64,000 nt of DNA from Homalodisca vitripennis (GCF_021130785.1 NC_060215.1:67956501-68020500); one strand, 5' to 3'. Shown: positions 48,975 to 60,824, counted from the stretch's first letter. Notes: generated by a model not told the origin, from the sequence alone. Made by a program: numbers and translations.

Positions 48975-49420
48975 TTAGTCTATTGAGAATTTGTTTTCGG
49001 TCATGTCGATTTGAGTCCTCCAGTTGGTGTGCCATTGGTCGATGAGATGTTGAAGTTCATTTAATAGCCCTACTGTTGCTTGCTGTATGTCAAAGATCAG
49101 ATGTGTCGGGTTAATAAATTGCCCTACGTTGTTGTGCCGTTTGTCGAAAATTAAGTTATGTTGTTTGAATAGCCTCACGTTGGTGATGCCATATGATAAA
49201 GATAACATGTGACAGCCTGATATTAGTTCCCCCTAATGTCGAAATATCAAAGTCTCAATTCAGGAATGTGGGATTTTTAAACTGCCAAACGTATAATGTG
49301 GTTCGGTAATGTAGGTCGAATTCAATTGTCCAAATTTAGTGATATCATAAAAATGTAGGTTGGGTGTCAAACTACCCTCTTGGTGACACTTGTAGATGTC
49401 AAAGTCCAGGTGTGTGTTTA
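48975..49420 (-). repeat. degenerate ~54 bp minisatellite
   Basis: The minus-strand frame 48975-49208 shows an 18-residue period: V11, V28 and V46 each open a block. The blocks share LIFD at residues 19-22 and 37-40 and LID at 55-57 (for example NVGQFINPTHLIFDIQQA). At DNA level, units with ATGTCAAAG or GTCGAAA and CC(T/C)ACGTTG recur every 52-57 bp and fade to about 49420. Confidence 0.6.
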
Positions 49421-49559
49421 AATATTAATGTTTCCTTTTACATTTACACCAAATGTAGATATTAAAAATGTATGTTAGTCAATATATGTCTAACCCAATA
49501 TAAGTGATGTGATCCAATTGAGTTGAGGTTGAGTGGTATAGAGGGCTAGATAGTACTAA

Positions 49560-49605
49560 CTCCGTCTCTTTAATAAAGGCATTTTCATTTCATTTCATTT
49601 TATTT
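49560..49605 (+). mobile_element. retroelement 3' tail, AATAAAG...(CATTT)n
   Basis: The sequence ctccgtctctttaataaagg is followed by cattttcatttcatttcatt. A polyadenylation-like signal plus a short tandem tail is the pattern of the other LINE ends here, with a fourth tail type. The upstream body was not recognised. Confidence 0.4.
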
Positions 49606-50393
49606 TAATTAAGGTTAACACTTACACTGCTACCAGTTTTAATGATTGTTAAATAAATATAATTTTTTAACCAATTATAACAAAAAACCATGGGATTTAC
49701 ATTTTTTTAAGTGGAGTTCTTCCTCTTTCTACACAAGTGCTCGTGCATAAATATTTTCAAACAGAAAGTCTTGTTTTAAAACTTAAAAACATAATGTTTT
49801 GTAAGAAATAACAAGTTGACCAAAAACATCATCATGTACTAATCTATAACATAAATATATTTCTCGTTATTATTTTCTGTATGCAGCATTGTCATTACTG
49901 TCACTAAAGCTACACATATTTAGAATTGAAATCCACTTATGTGTAAACATTTTTTTAGTATGGAGGCCAAATCCACTTGTTCCAGGGCCATTATCAAAAT
50001 CTTCATCAGAAGCTGAAAATAATTAATAATAAACTGCAAAATTCTGTAATGAACCAATTATTTATAAAACACAAGAATAAAAGTTTTTATTACTGTTTTG
50101 CATATATTTGTTTTTTGAGTAAAGCAAATGTCAACAAGTCCATTGGTATTAAAATCAGGATCATTATCTGTGTTACCTGGTAATAAATCATTACTTTCAC
50201 TGTCACTTGAAAATCTGAGTAACTCTTCAAGCACTTGATTGTCTCCAATACTGTCACGATTCATTGTATTTATTCACTAAACAATCGTTATAAACTAAAG
50301 TGAGCAAAAAAAGCAAAGCAAGCAAAACAATAATAATGCAGACTATAGAATTCCATGCGCTAAGTCAAATGATGTCGGCAGTAAAAGTGTTAC

Positions 50394-52029
50394 CTCTCGT
50401 CGTAGTATGTCCAATATTGATAGTATAACAAATATGATAGTCTAACATACTAACCACCGGTGTACTTCAGGTTCAAAAAACTTTCTCACTTTAATTTAAA
50501 CTACTTTATGCATATTTTATAAACAGGTGCACACCAATATACCAATCTTTATTTATTTATGTAGAGTTATTATTAATCACAAAAGTGAATCTGTATAATG
50601 TAATTCACCGCATTTTAATCTTCTAACAAATTTGAATATGATTTTAAATTCACTTGGACTATGTGCTCTTTTTTCGAAGAAGAGCGAGAGAGGTCCTTCC
50701 AGTATCAAAGTTCACCAAAGAAAGAGAACGAGTAGTCGCCCGCAGGGATGGGATTTACATGGCTTGAAGCCGTGAGTGTAGTCTCAGACTCAAACTACTA
50801 CGTTTGAATTTAGTATTTCTTAATACTGTTTATAAATTATGAATTTCTGTAGTAGCTACCACAATTAAATAATTTCAATTTAGTCCAATGTAAAGTTGAC
50901 ATTTTTTTATTTATTTGAAATCTTTACACGTAATTAGGTTTTTGTCATTGACGATTTTATTTCCGCTTACCGATCTTGCCGTGAATAATTTGAAAATTGA
51001 ATTTGAATTGAACTTATCAGTTACAAAGTCAACCTACATTTTACACATGATTTTACCTTAACTTATTTGGAAAGTTCAGATAGTCCACCCTCAACTCTTT
51101 ACTTACCTTATTGTGGTGTAGCGTGGAGAGAAAAATGTAATTCCTCAGCAATGTCTAGTGCCTTCTTTTGGATTTTCAAGAACTTGTAACACTTTACAAA
51201 TTCCATCATAAGAGATTTCCTCAAAGTTTGTATCCACCATTGCACACAGAAAACTTGATAAAAACATTAAAAACTTAAAATTGTAACAGTATAAAATATC
51301 TATAAATTCCATTTTAGAGACAATGCCAACTGATGACTGAATGGTTGGAGAAGGAAGGGGAATGGGAAACAAATGTTTTTGTGTTGAAATGTGTCTAATT
51401 GCAGTCTTATAACAATTGTGCTTCAACGGATTGGAGGCATGAGACATTTGTTACCGAGAGGTTGCATTTGTTATATGGGGAGTTTGTGCACCGTATATTC
51501 ATAGTATAGAGGTTTTATGTCCTCTCCTCAATCACAGAAAAGTGTTATATCAAAGTTACAAACTAAAATGATGTGTAACTAATGGGGTAAGTGTTTTACA
51601 TATATTTGAAGGGGATTTAGAAAATTTGTTTATAGTCGATTGTCTTATATGGAGACTGCACTATGTATATACATAAATATATGTTTATATTTTGTTGTTG
51701 TCAATTTTCATAGAAGTATTTAGCTGTAAATACTTGATTTATACTAATGTAAAGAGTATTATATTTTTCTGTGCATATGTATGTATAATGTTTGTGTTAC
51801 CATTCAGTCGTAATAATTACATTCTTGATTAAACAAATATGATTTACATTACTTTTTAGAGGTACTATGTTATTGGAAGTATTTACTTAACAGTAACCTT
51901 TTTTGGCAATGAAAAATATTCTTCCATAAATTTGGCCCAATGACCCTTACCCTCTTCTTTCCAAACTGTGCACATTTCTGGCATGTACTACTGTATGCTA
52001 GACTGTACTTAAAGTGATAATTGTCACAG
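50394..52029. other. Smr intron sequence
   Basis: No gene recognised. Anonymous AT-rich intron. Confidence 0.45.
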
Positions 52030-52218
52030 GAACCAGTGAACCCCACACCTGCATACAACCCCCAGGTAGAAGCCATCTCACCCACCCTGCCATCTGAGAA
52101 TGTCGCAGAGGACGCCAACTTTCGATCTACCAAGGATGACCTCCTGCAAAAGATCAGCAAGGTTGACAGGGAGATCAGCAAGGTGGAAACTATGATAATG
52201 AAACTGAAAAAGAAAGAA
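52030..52218 (+). CDS. Smr: Smrter exon E: conserved coiled coil (GPS2/TBL1-binding type)
   Basis: Acceptor ttgtcacag ends at 52029 and donor GTAAGA begins at 52219. The exon is phase 0 at both ends (63 codons). It begins EPVNPTPAYNPQVEAISPTL and ends with STKDDLLQKISKVDREISKV and MIMKLKKKE. The second half matches the SKEELIQSMDRVDREIAKV...ILKLKKK segment of vertebrate NCoR1/SMRT. In those proteins this segment is the N-terminal coiled coil in repression domain 1 that assembles with GPS2 and TBL1. It is one of the clearest anchors for the gene identity. Confidence 0.93.
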
Positions 52219-53895
52219 GTAAGAAAGTTGAAAATGTTTTTTAATAGGTGTTACTAGAAAAAAAAATTCACAATAATCCTCAAATATAAACGAAATTTTC
52301 ATTTCTAGGTAGTGTAATTACTATATACAGTAAAAACTATGCAGGATAATAAGACGGCAATAGATAGTCCAGTTTTCCTAATGCTATAATATAGTACTTA
52401 AACTTATAAGACTAATTGCATAAGCACATCATTTTGGCCACATGGGCCTCAACAAATGGCAAGGGATTGCAGTCACAAATCCTATCCATTTGAAAAGGCA
52501 CACACTGAGACCTCGGAAAGGATTTGGCTGTGTAGCTGTCAAGATAGTTTAGCAGCAGGTCAGCAGTTTGTGAGTTACCAGTGTTATCAAACTCATTGCA
52601 CTACTGTACTAAGTGTACCAATAAACTTCCTATCAACAGTCACAGGTTTAAAATATTGGTCACAGGAGCAAAAGCAAAGGTTGGGGAATGACCATGTCAC
52701 CACTGGGCTGAATATAATTTATAACGATTTTTAGCATCATGCACAATGAAGAAGGTATTATTTTCAGCTCAGTCAATCAAGCTCTTGCCCTTCTCATCAT
52801 CAGTTTGATATCCCTATTAGCTATGATGGCTATTGAAATCCCAAACATAAAGGACGTAAATATACGCAAAATTGTGTCTGACCATTGGATATTAGGTAGT
52901 TTATAAAAATTCACTATGGTTGGTAGACACCTTCACTGCTATTACAAATATATTACATTACAGCTTTTAAGAATCACTTAAATATTATCTATGTTTATAT
53001 ATTGCCACACCATAGAAACTGTGACCAACCTCATCTACAAGTTTTTATCCTGGGATATGATCATACTGTGTCTTGTATGATCTTCAATGTATATTTATTG
53101 AAGTGCAAGTATATCAATACTAATTTTATGAGCGATTTTGCTAATACATTCACTTTTGGATTTACGTAAGCTCTCTGAGTTAAAATGTAGAGTATTTCAA
53201 ACTGAACCTGTATCTAGAAAGTTAGTTTGGTCCCTAAAAGGGCTGGGAGAGTGAGGGATATATCCTGATATCCCTCTTTGGCTGTGTCACCAAATATCAT
53301 TTACCATTCTGTTAATTTTGATTGAAATTAGTTTTAAAATCTGTTGTTAAATATTTACAAAAAACCTAATATGGAATGCAAGATGGTGAGGGTTTTTTAT
53401 CTTCATTCTGGTAAGATATAATTTTATACAGTTCTGGTTCACAACCCCTTTCTTTTATTTTTAAATAGGTTATTAGGAAGGGGCCTTGTTATGGTTCAGT
53501 AAACGGAACAATGTTTTTTTCTAATGATAATATTTACCATAAGTTAACATTATTATTTACCTGAATTAGAGCTGCACAGCCAAAATACAATTAAAAGTGG
53601 AATCCACATTAAAGTTTCTTTGTTTTCATTTTTACTTTTTGATTCTAGCTCACTGACCTTGTACCAAAAAAAATGTTGTGAACAGATTATTGTTCTTTTT
53701 ATTGTATTAGATAGAATCTGTATATAATTTTATCAAAACATATCAGTTATTACTAATGATGGGGCAATAAAAAAAACTGGATTCTGATACCTAAATTGTG
53801 GTCTCAATTCCAAATTCCATCTCTATTCTTGTATTATTTTTTATTAAGAAATAAGAATATAGGCTGATTCTACAAAAATGTATCACTATTTTTAG
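52219..53895. other. Smr intron sequence
   Basis: No gene supported. A 92-codon open frame at 52456-52734 has no recognisable family. Confidence 0.4.
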
Positions 53896-54794
53896 TAGGA
53901 ATGGGCCGATACAAAAAAATTTGATGCCAATACCAATTTTAGTCTCCATTCCTTATTCTGAATTCTGATAACTGATTCATGTATAACTAACAAGAACAAC
54001 TAAATATTATTAATAAATAATAACTAAATAGTAATTAAATAATTTAGAAATGATAGAGGAAGAGATGGTTTATCTTTGCCAGACTGGAAGGATATTCTTC
54101 ACATCATAAAAACATTAAATAGAACAAACTCTAAGAAGAAAAGGAATCCTTCTAATCTGGTAAAGGTACCTAAGGTTGCCTTTCTTATCCAATCTAAATT
54201 GTCATGTCAAATCTCAGTTTTTTTTCCCTCTTAAATTATAAATAGTAGCTAAAAATATATATGCTGAAATGCACAAATTACGAGATAAAGAAAGATCAGT
54301 AGAGATAAAGAAAGATCAGCAGAGATAAAGAAAGATCAGCAAAGTCAGTTTACTGTTGAGAAGTGGATGTCCACGTATAGATCCCACAAACATGATACAT
54401 ACAGAGACATAGAAAATAAGAACTGTAAGCAACATTTTATTTATGATACTAAGGCAAATTGTTAGTTTGGTTATATCTAAAGTTTTTTTTTCATACAGAA
54501 AGTAAGACAGTAACATGTTTTAATGATCTGTAATTCGCTTACTGCCTATCAGCTGTTGTCCACGAATAGATTTATTAGAAGATATGGTAGTTAACTAGTC
54601 ATGATAACTTATTTTGAAATTGTGACTTTCCCAGCGTACTTTAAGTAACAAATTAATATATTTTTATTAATTATAATATAATAAAATACTTTGAAAATAT
54701 TTATACCGTTATTGAGTAATAAGGGTCACGGTATTAAGAATTATTGATACCATTAAGAATAGAGGAATTGACTATCGGAATTGGCCCATCCATA
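53896..54794. mobile_element. hAT-like non-autonomous element (ends only)
   Basis: The left end taggaatgggccgatacaaa at 53896 and the reverse complement of the right end near 54794 (tatggatgggccaattccg) share ATGGGCC and the layout of hAT TIRs (CAGNGATGGGCC type). A second, partial left-like end (atgatggggcaataaaaaaa) lies at about 53757. No clear 8 bp target duplication was found. The inside has a 20 bp tandem repeat and no transposase. Confidence 0.5.
54281..54340. repeat. 20 bp tandem repeat, 3 copies
   Basis: The unit agagataaagaaagatcagc occurs at 54281-54300 (two differences), 54301-54320 and 54321-54340. Confidence 0.93.
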
Positions 54795-54955
54795 GTTTAT
54801 TACACTTAGCTCTGGAATAAATTATGAATACAGCTTGTAATAGGGATAGTGTAAGTATTTTAATGTGTCAAAGATTTTGAGTCGGCTAAAAACTAAGGGA
54901 CTTTAGTTAGTCTAATAAGAATAATTGTAACAAAAGGGGTGATTGTTTGTTGTAG

Positions 54956-55072
54956 CAAGAACTAGAAGAGGCAGCTTGTCAGCCTAATGAAAAGAAGGAT
55001 GAGGAAGAAGATAGGCTAGCCCAGCAGCCAAAACACCAATCTCTAGCTCAGAAAATCTATGCTGAAAACAGG
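54956..55072 (+). CDS. Smr: Smrter exon F: end of coiled coil, linker and IYAENR
   Basis: Acceptor tgtttgttgtag ends at 54955 and donor GTAAGT begins at 55073. It is in phase 0 at both ends (39 codons). It reads QELEEAACQPNEKKDEEEDR and continues to LAQQPKHQSLAQKIYAENR. The match to vertebrate QQLEEEAAKPPEPEK...EQKHRSIVQIIYDENR is direct. It completes the basic/acidic coiled coil begun in exon E, and the acidic linker varies between species. Confidence 0.93.
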
Positions 55073-56032
55073 GTAAGTGATGTTTCTCTTTCACAAATTT
55101 GAAACTATTAACCCTCTATATGGTACACAGCTTACTAGTCATTTTAAATGATGATCATGGCGAGTCATAGTCATTCTTGTAGTATTTTGTTATTATTATT
55201 ATAACGGAAATGACATTTAAATAAGTCATATTGTGTATCAGACCAGACATTTTTCATGGTTTGATTAGATATAGGCTATAATGTATTAAGTAATAATGGA
55301 CTTACTTTAGTATTTGCATAAATATAAAGTTGTAATACATGTGTTGGTTTGATTCTTCTGTTCATTTCCTAACCAAGGGAGTTTTACCCTCTCATTTGAA
55401 ACATAACAATTAATTTTTTTTAAATAATATGAGATACATCAATTGGTGCAGAGTTTTTTTTCTCAACATTTGTGTCTAGATTTTTGTTTGTAAATTCTTC
55501 AGTCCCATATGAATTTCTTTTTTGAATTTATTATGACAAGTCGCTAGTCAGTATCATCAATATTTTTGTTGTGAAATAAGTATTATATGGTGATATAAAT
55601 GTTGTGGTGAACTGAGTTTGTTTATGTATTATATAGATAAATACTTTCGAGATTTTTTAGTACAAAATTATACTGTGTAATCTACTTATGAATTGAAAAT
55701 ATGATTTGTTTCTTTCTGCGCTTAGGACCTTTTGTGCACACTTTGTATATTTTTGCAATGCAAAACAAATTCAGAAATAATTTAACAATATACAAATGTT
55801 GCACGTAATGAACTGAGCAAGAAACCATAATAGTGTATATTTTACTTTAATAATTCATTGTCTCTCAACATAATTATTTTTAATTGGTTATCATATTGGT
55901 GTCATATTGAGTATTGCATGTGTATTAAACTACTTTACCCATATTTTAACTTGTCATACCGATATCTTAAACTTACCCTTCCCAGGGCAAATATATTAGT
56001 CTTTAGAAAAAAGGAAAAAATTACCTAACCTA
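55073..56032. other. Smr intron sequence
   Basis: No gene recognised. AT-rich. Confidence 0.5.
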
Positions 56033-57871
56033 TAGTTGAATTGATTACAAAATAGGACTGGCGCTCGGCATAGGAGAGGGAGCGGCGTTGCCACGTCGAC
56101 GTCGCTTGGCGTTACAGGGTACAGCAGATCTGCTAGCCACGCGCGTTTCACTGACCGTTTATTGAGTCTTCAATTGATTATATTATTATTTTTTTAATTT
56201 CTTCATTATGGTTAATATTTTGTGTGAGTGACTTTTGGTCATTTACACAAAATTATGATCAAGTTCACTCATGACCTTGTATGAACTTGTTTGCTCATAA
56301 TTTTCGTTTTGGTGTTCATAAATGAAACAAACTCACGTAAATATTGATTTAAATAATGACATAAATATTTGGTTGCACATTTTATTTTAAATATCATTAC
56401 AATTGGGTAGATAATAATTGTGATGTAATTTTAAACCAGTATTCATAAAAATGATTTAGAATATGGTTTTTAAGTGTATAGTTTTTGTCGTATTTGCATG
56501 CGGAAATAGAATTCAAAATATATTCGGTTTATTTTTGCTTTCGTCATGTCTGCTTCAAATGGGATGTTGAATTTCTGTAACCATTCCACCATCAAAAATT
56601 TTTTTGAAGCCATTGTTGGGGCCTTGTCCAATACTTTTGAGTGGTACTTAGCATTATCAAATACTATGGTTGAGGATTTTCCAAATTTGGAAGAAGATTG
56701 TTTACAAACCAGCCTAAAAACTTTTCGTGGTCCATTTCTTCATGGTAATCACTCGTTTTTTTTTTTCTAAGAAAAAAGTAGAAGGCTGTTTGGAATAAAC
56801 CCTTTAGAACTATCAGCGTGAAGCAAAATCATTCTTCCCCCTTTACCGAGAGGTACGGACATTGTACCTTGAACAGAGTCATCTGTCCAAGCGTTTGTTT
56901 GGGAGTGGTTTGTGTTAACCCATGTCTCGTCAATCCAGACTACTTCATCTAAATTTAAGTTCTTCATTTTGACGAAGAAACCTACAGCGCCATGCAACTA
57001 CATCTGGTCTTTCAAAAAGTACTTTCCGTTTCCCAACTGACTTGTACTTGAAGCCAAGTTGTTTTAAAACAAGTGAAAGAGAAGATTTGCAGCCGTTAAA
57101 TAAATCGGCATCCTTCAATGATTGAATTTAAGTTGGATAGTTGGATATTCCTTTCGTCTATAGTATGCATACACATGACGACGGATTGCATCTTTTTGGA
57201 AATTATACAGGTTTGTAACTCGTTTCTGACGTGGAAGTTTCTTTTTGTTTGGGGTATGTACTTCTCCACTTCCTCCCTCATCCATGTTTTTCTTCTTCTC
57301 TGAACAAATTTTTACAACGGTATTTTTATTTATGCCCAGGGCCGCTGCAGTTCGTTGTACAACTTTGGCAACGGGTAAGAGTGGCCCATTGTTTGTTTTT
57401 TCCTGCTGGAAATATTCTTTGGCAGTGCAAAAAAGTTTTCTGGCTTGAGTGCGCAGAGGTACACAACGTCCTACGTTCTGATACTGTAAACGCTTAAGAT
57501 GAATGCGCGGACGCCCACCACGATTCACAGTTTGATTTTCTGCATTCATGATGTAAATATAATCATTAACTACCAGTACGAAGGTTATGAAAGTAGAAAA
57601 TAGTTTGTTACACTACTGTAGGTCTAAGTCACAGCTAAGTCCTGAAAAGGACTGTTAAAACAACGGTAACACCACTACAGTTGCACAGAACACGAGACTA
57701 CAAAGTGAAACGCACGAATCAGTTACTGGGCAGAGTCTGAGACTGAGGGGTGACGTGCGGATATGAAAACGGCAACGCTGTGCGGTTTACTCGAAGCTGA
57801 TTGGCTGCTCTCAGCCGTCGACCGCGCCCCCCTCCACCGGTCCCAATCCTATTTTGTAATCAATTCAACTA
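56033..57871 (-). mobile_element. IS630/Tc1-like DDE element (1839 bp)
   Basis: The terminal inverted repeats TAGTTGAATTGATTACAAAA at 56033-56052 and its complement ending 57871 are identical for over 24 bp and flanked by TA on both sides. GC-rich subterminal regions lie inside each end (56060-56150, 57770-57845). A single transposase on the minus strand is broken by frameshifts. Confidence 0.9.
56470..57549 (-). pseudogene. IS630/Tc1-like DDE_3 transposase, broken
   Basis: It starts at 57549 with MNAENQTVNRGGRPRIHLKR. A long N-terminal segment with an HTH-like VVQRTAAALGINKNTVVKI follows, then KKKLPRQKRVTNLYNFQKDA. After a shift near 57115 it continues as LKQLGFKYKSVGKRKVLFER and VVWIDETWVNTNHSQTNAW (first acid, in DETW), LHADSSKGFIPNSLL, and near 56640 STIVFDNAKYHSKV (second acid). 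WLQKFNIPFE near 56560-56590 is where the third acid is expected. The order matches DDE_3 transposases in insect genomes. The 76- and 144-codon pieces remain open. Confidence 0.8.
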
Positions 57872-57920
57872 TAGCTACTTGAGTGTCATGTACATGACAA
57901 CTACCTCCTACTGGAGAGCA

Positions 57921-58010
57921 AACCACCCTACTTGAGACTGAACTATCCTACCTGAGTGCAAACCACCCTACTTGAGACTGAACTATCCTTCCTGAGTGCA
58001 AACCACTCTA
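57921..58010. repeat. 40 bp tandem repeat, about 2.2 copies
   Basis: The unit beginning aaccaccctacttgagactg and ending cctgagtgca occurs at 57921-57960 and 57961-58000 with one mismatch, then a partial third copy. It starts 50 bp outside the IS630-like element. Confidence 0.95.
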
Positions 58011-58583
58011 ATAAAAAAGTAATTAGCCCCAAAGTGGTTACCTGACAACATTTGTGCACTAGCTTCACTCATTCTGGCCAAAACTCACAATTGGCTATAC
58101 TGATTAATCGATACTTATCGTGTGAATGTAATACCAGTACACAAGTTTTGAATATTATAAAAAATCCAATGGTAAATATTTTACAATTATTGACTTGGGT
58201 CCATAGTAAAAGATTCAGATCAAAAGCTAAATATAAACAAGTTTATGCACAATTATTATTTGACAAATCAAATTAACTTTATATTATACTCTTGTCATTT
58301 AAATTTATTTATAAAATGTCCCCAAAATATTAGTTTGAAACTGTATAATAAACTACCTAAATACTACAAATAAATCGCTAAAGATTAATGTAAATTAAAA
58401 ATAAAAGTGTAAATGGTAGAAATGATTATTATGTTGATGGAAGGGTCATTTATTTAATAAAAGCTTACTATATTGATAGAAGAGCCATTTATTTAATATC
58501 AGTAACTGTATAATAAGACTTACTGATCTTACTGGCTTCAGTTAGTTGATGGTTGTCCATTGAACTGTGCATTTTTTTCTTAA

Positions 58584-59661
58584 CCCTTTTAATGCCAGAC
58601 ATTTTTTCAGTGACCATTCGAAAAATGCCAACCTGTTTTCAAAAAGTACATGCGAAGAATGCCAGGCCCTTTTTCCATAATTTGACAACTATTTTAAAAA
58701 AATGTATAACTTTTTTATTTATTGAAGGAAATTATCCATTGAGGTGTTGTTTTTTATGTCATAATGTGAAGTGTTTGAAACAAATGAGTATTAAAATTTT
58801 TACAAATTTATATAATTTATATTTGTAAAAAACAAAAAATAAAAAAACAAAAACTTAAAAAAAATTAGTTTGAACATATAAAGGTACCTTTATTATTAGC
58901 CTTAACTAAAAAGTAGTTACTGGCAATTGTACTATATTTAATTGTTAACACACACACCAAATTTGAAGAACTTGCCTTGAAAAATAGTGAAGTTACAGCG
59001 TTTTATTGAAAAACTTGTAAAGTCCACATTTTACAGTAAAATTCAGTAAGACATATTTTGGTCAGTTTCATTCAAAATCACTTTATTTACACGTGTTGTT
59101 TAGCCCAATGTATAAAATTGTTTGTTGAAATAATAAAGAAAGTAGTTTACATAAAATTAAAATTAATTATTTACAATATAGGGTACATAATTTAAAATTT
59201 TTTTAACACTTGTGTTTGCCGAAGCACAAAGTATGAATCCCCCTCTTTTACTCATGGTCAAATCTATTTACAATAATCACAAAACTAATAATAATATAAG
59301 CAAACTGAAATAAACAAAAGAAAAGCACGAATAATTCCCATTAAAACATAACCTAGCAACAACGTATTACCACAGAAACCAGACGCTCATTGAATGATTG
59401 GACGTAAATGAGGTTGAAAACAGCTGATAACGTCATCACATGTTGAGTTTGTATCAATAGTAGTAGTGTCTAGATACAGTATGCAAAGTTTAGTGGCATT
59501 TAGTCAATAATTAAAACTACAATATAACAAAAACCGGACGAGCGCCCCCAGCGCACGTCGGCATTTTTCGTAAAACCTAATGACGTGCGCTCGCGGCGCA
59601 CGTCGGCATTTCTCGAATAAACAGTGACGAGCGCTCGCGGCGCACGTCGGCATTAAAAGGG
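58584..59661. mobile_element. piggyBac-type MITE with CpG-rich subterminal repeats
   Basis: TTAA at 58580-58583 is followed by CCCTTTTAATGCCAGAC. The right end GTCGGCATTAAAAGGG (to 59661) is its inverted partner, followed by TTTTAA, a TTAA with two extra T. Near the right end, three CpG-rich units of about 52 bp share CGCACGTCGGCATT (59550-59655). Near the left end, AT-rich units with ATTCGAAAAATGCCA or GCGAAGAATGCCA recur. No transposase. Confidence 0.65.
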
Positions 59662-59859
59662 TTTTAAATATGATACATATTTATGTGAAAATCCTTATAT
59701 GGTTTCTTTGGCATATAAATCAAAATTTATGATGTACAACATTACACAACTATTGAATATTTATTAATTGATATTATTATTATTGACAAACTTATATTAC
59801 AGTGGAAAATAATTGTATTTCAATTTAAGTTTTTAATTGTCTTTGTTATAAATAATAAC

Positions 59860-59862
<3 letters not shown>

Positions 59863-59903
<41 letters not shown>
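59863..59903. repeat. (TA)n microsatellite
   Basis: About 20 TA units. Confidence 0.95.
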
Positions 59904-59905
<2 letters not shown>

Positions 59906-60508
59906 CAAGTATGTTATCTCATATGCATCTGTTCTGTATTGCATTATTGTGATGAAAGTTATATGCAATAAATTTTATTCTGTTATATTTAAAAATATAA
60001 TATAATCTAACTCTTCATAACAGAAATACAGTGTTAAATACCAGTCACCATTTGTTCATATTATCCTTATATTTGCTCATGTGTATGAAGAAGACATAAA
60101 TCTTAATCAATATATAAAACTGGAATAATAATTATTATCAAAGAAATCATTATTATCATAGTTAGATGTATGTGCATCTATAGGTAAAGAGGAAACTGTA
60201 AACTAAGGACTGAAAAGTTGATCTTGTTATCAGTGTGGGGTCTTATTATCAAACCTGCTTATGTCAGGTGTTGTCAGTTTCAATACTGATTCATAAGTAT
60301 TTGGTTCAGTCATAAATAAAGAGGATGTATTGTATAATTTGGATGTTATTGATATTTAGGATTACATTGTAGTTAATGATGTTCACCTTTTCTCTCTCAT
60401 CTAGTATTTTATGTATCTCTCAACTGATAAAGTTGTAATTTACTGTGGATTTTTTTAGTTGTGTTATTCGGCAATTGCTAACATATTTCTGTAAAACACA
60501 CAAATTGA

Positions 60509-60676
60509 TTCTTTAGCTATATTGAATATAATAATTGAGTTATAGTACACAGAATTGTACTGTTGCTATAATTCTGGCTGAAATAAAAATACTCAAATAT
60601 ATTCTGTAGCTACATTGAATATAATAATTGAGTATAGTACACAGAGTTGTACTGTTGCTATAGTTCTAGCTGAAAC
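60509..60676. repeat. 92 bp tandem duplication
   Basis: The block attctttagctatattgaat...ggctgaaataaa (60509-60586) recurs at 60601-60676 with a handful of substitutions and one 2 bp gap, just upstream of a Smr exon. Confidence 0.85.
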
Positions 60677-60767
60677 AAGCGCACCATCTAGCCATCTGAC
60701 TGTGTTTCATTGTTACTTCTCAATGGTCATTGATAGATTAGATCTTAATAATTAATATTTCTTACAG

Positions 60768-60824
60768 AGAAAGGCGCAAAAAGCTCATGCAGTCATGGAG
60801 AAGTTGGGGCCCAAAGTTGACTTG
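60768..60824 (+). CDS. Smr: Smrter exon G: RKAQKAHAVMEKLGPKVDL
   Basis: Acceptor atttcttacag ends at 60767 and donor GTAAGT begins at 60825. The exon is 57 nt, phase 0 at both ends, and encodes exactly RKAQKAHAVMEKLGPKVDL. This matches KKAEEAHKIFEGLGPKVEL of NCoR1 immediately after IIYDENR. The exon is short but unmistakable from position and sequence. Confidence 0.95.

Larger units (their letters stand above)
47698..50389 (-). mobile_element. possible degraded piggyBac-like element
   Basis: TTAA at 47694-47697 is followed by CCCTTTTAGTATC. The right side ends in ggcagtaaaagtg and TTAC (50390-50393), whose reverse complement is CACTTTTACTGCC, a one-base variant of a CCCTTTTACTGCC end. A minus-strand frame starting at 50264, 125 bp inside the right end, reads MNRDSIGDNQVLEELLRFSS, then DSESND and DNDPDF. 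This acidic start is like piggyBac transposase N termini. The catalytic core was not found, and the interior contains other repeats (48975-49420, 49570-49605). The two ends may belong to different copies. Confidence 0.4.

Noticed and set aside
52456..52734. 92-codon open frame with several Cys and His
   Set aside because: No recognisable domain, no acceptor or phase fit with Smr exons; probably chance or a very old repeat.
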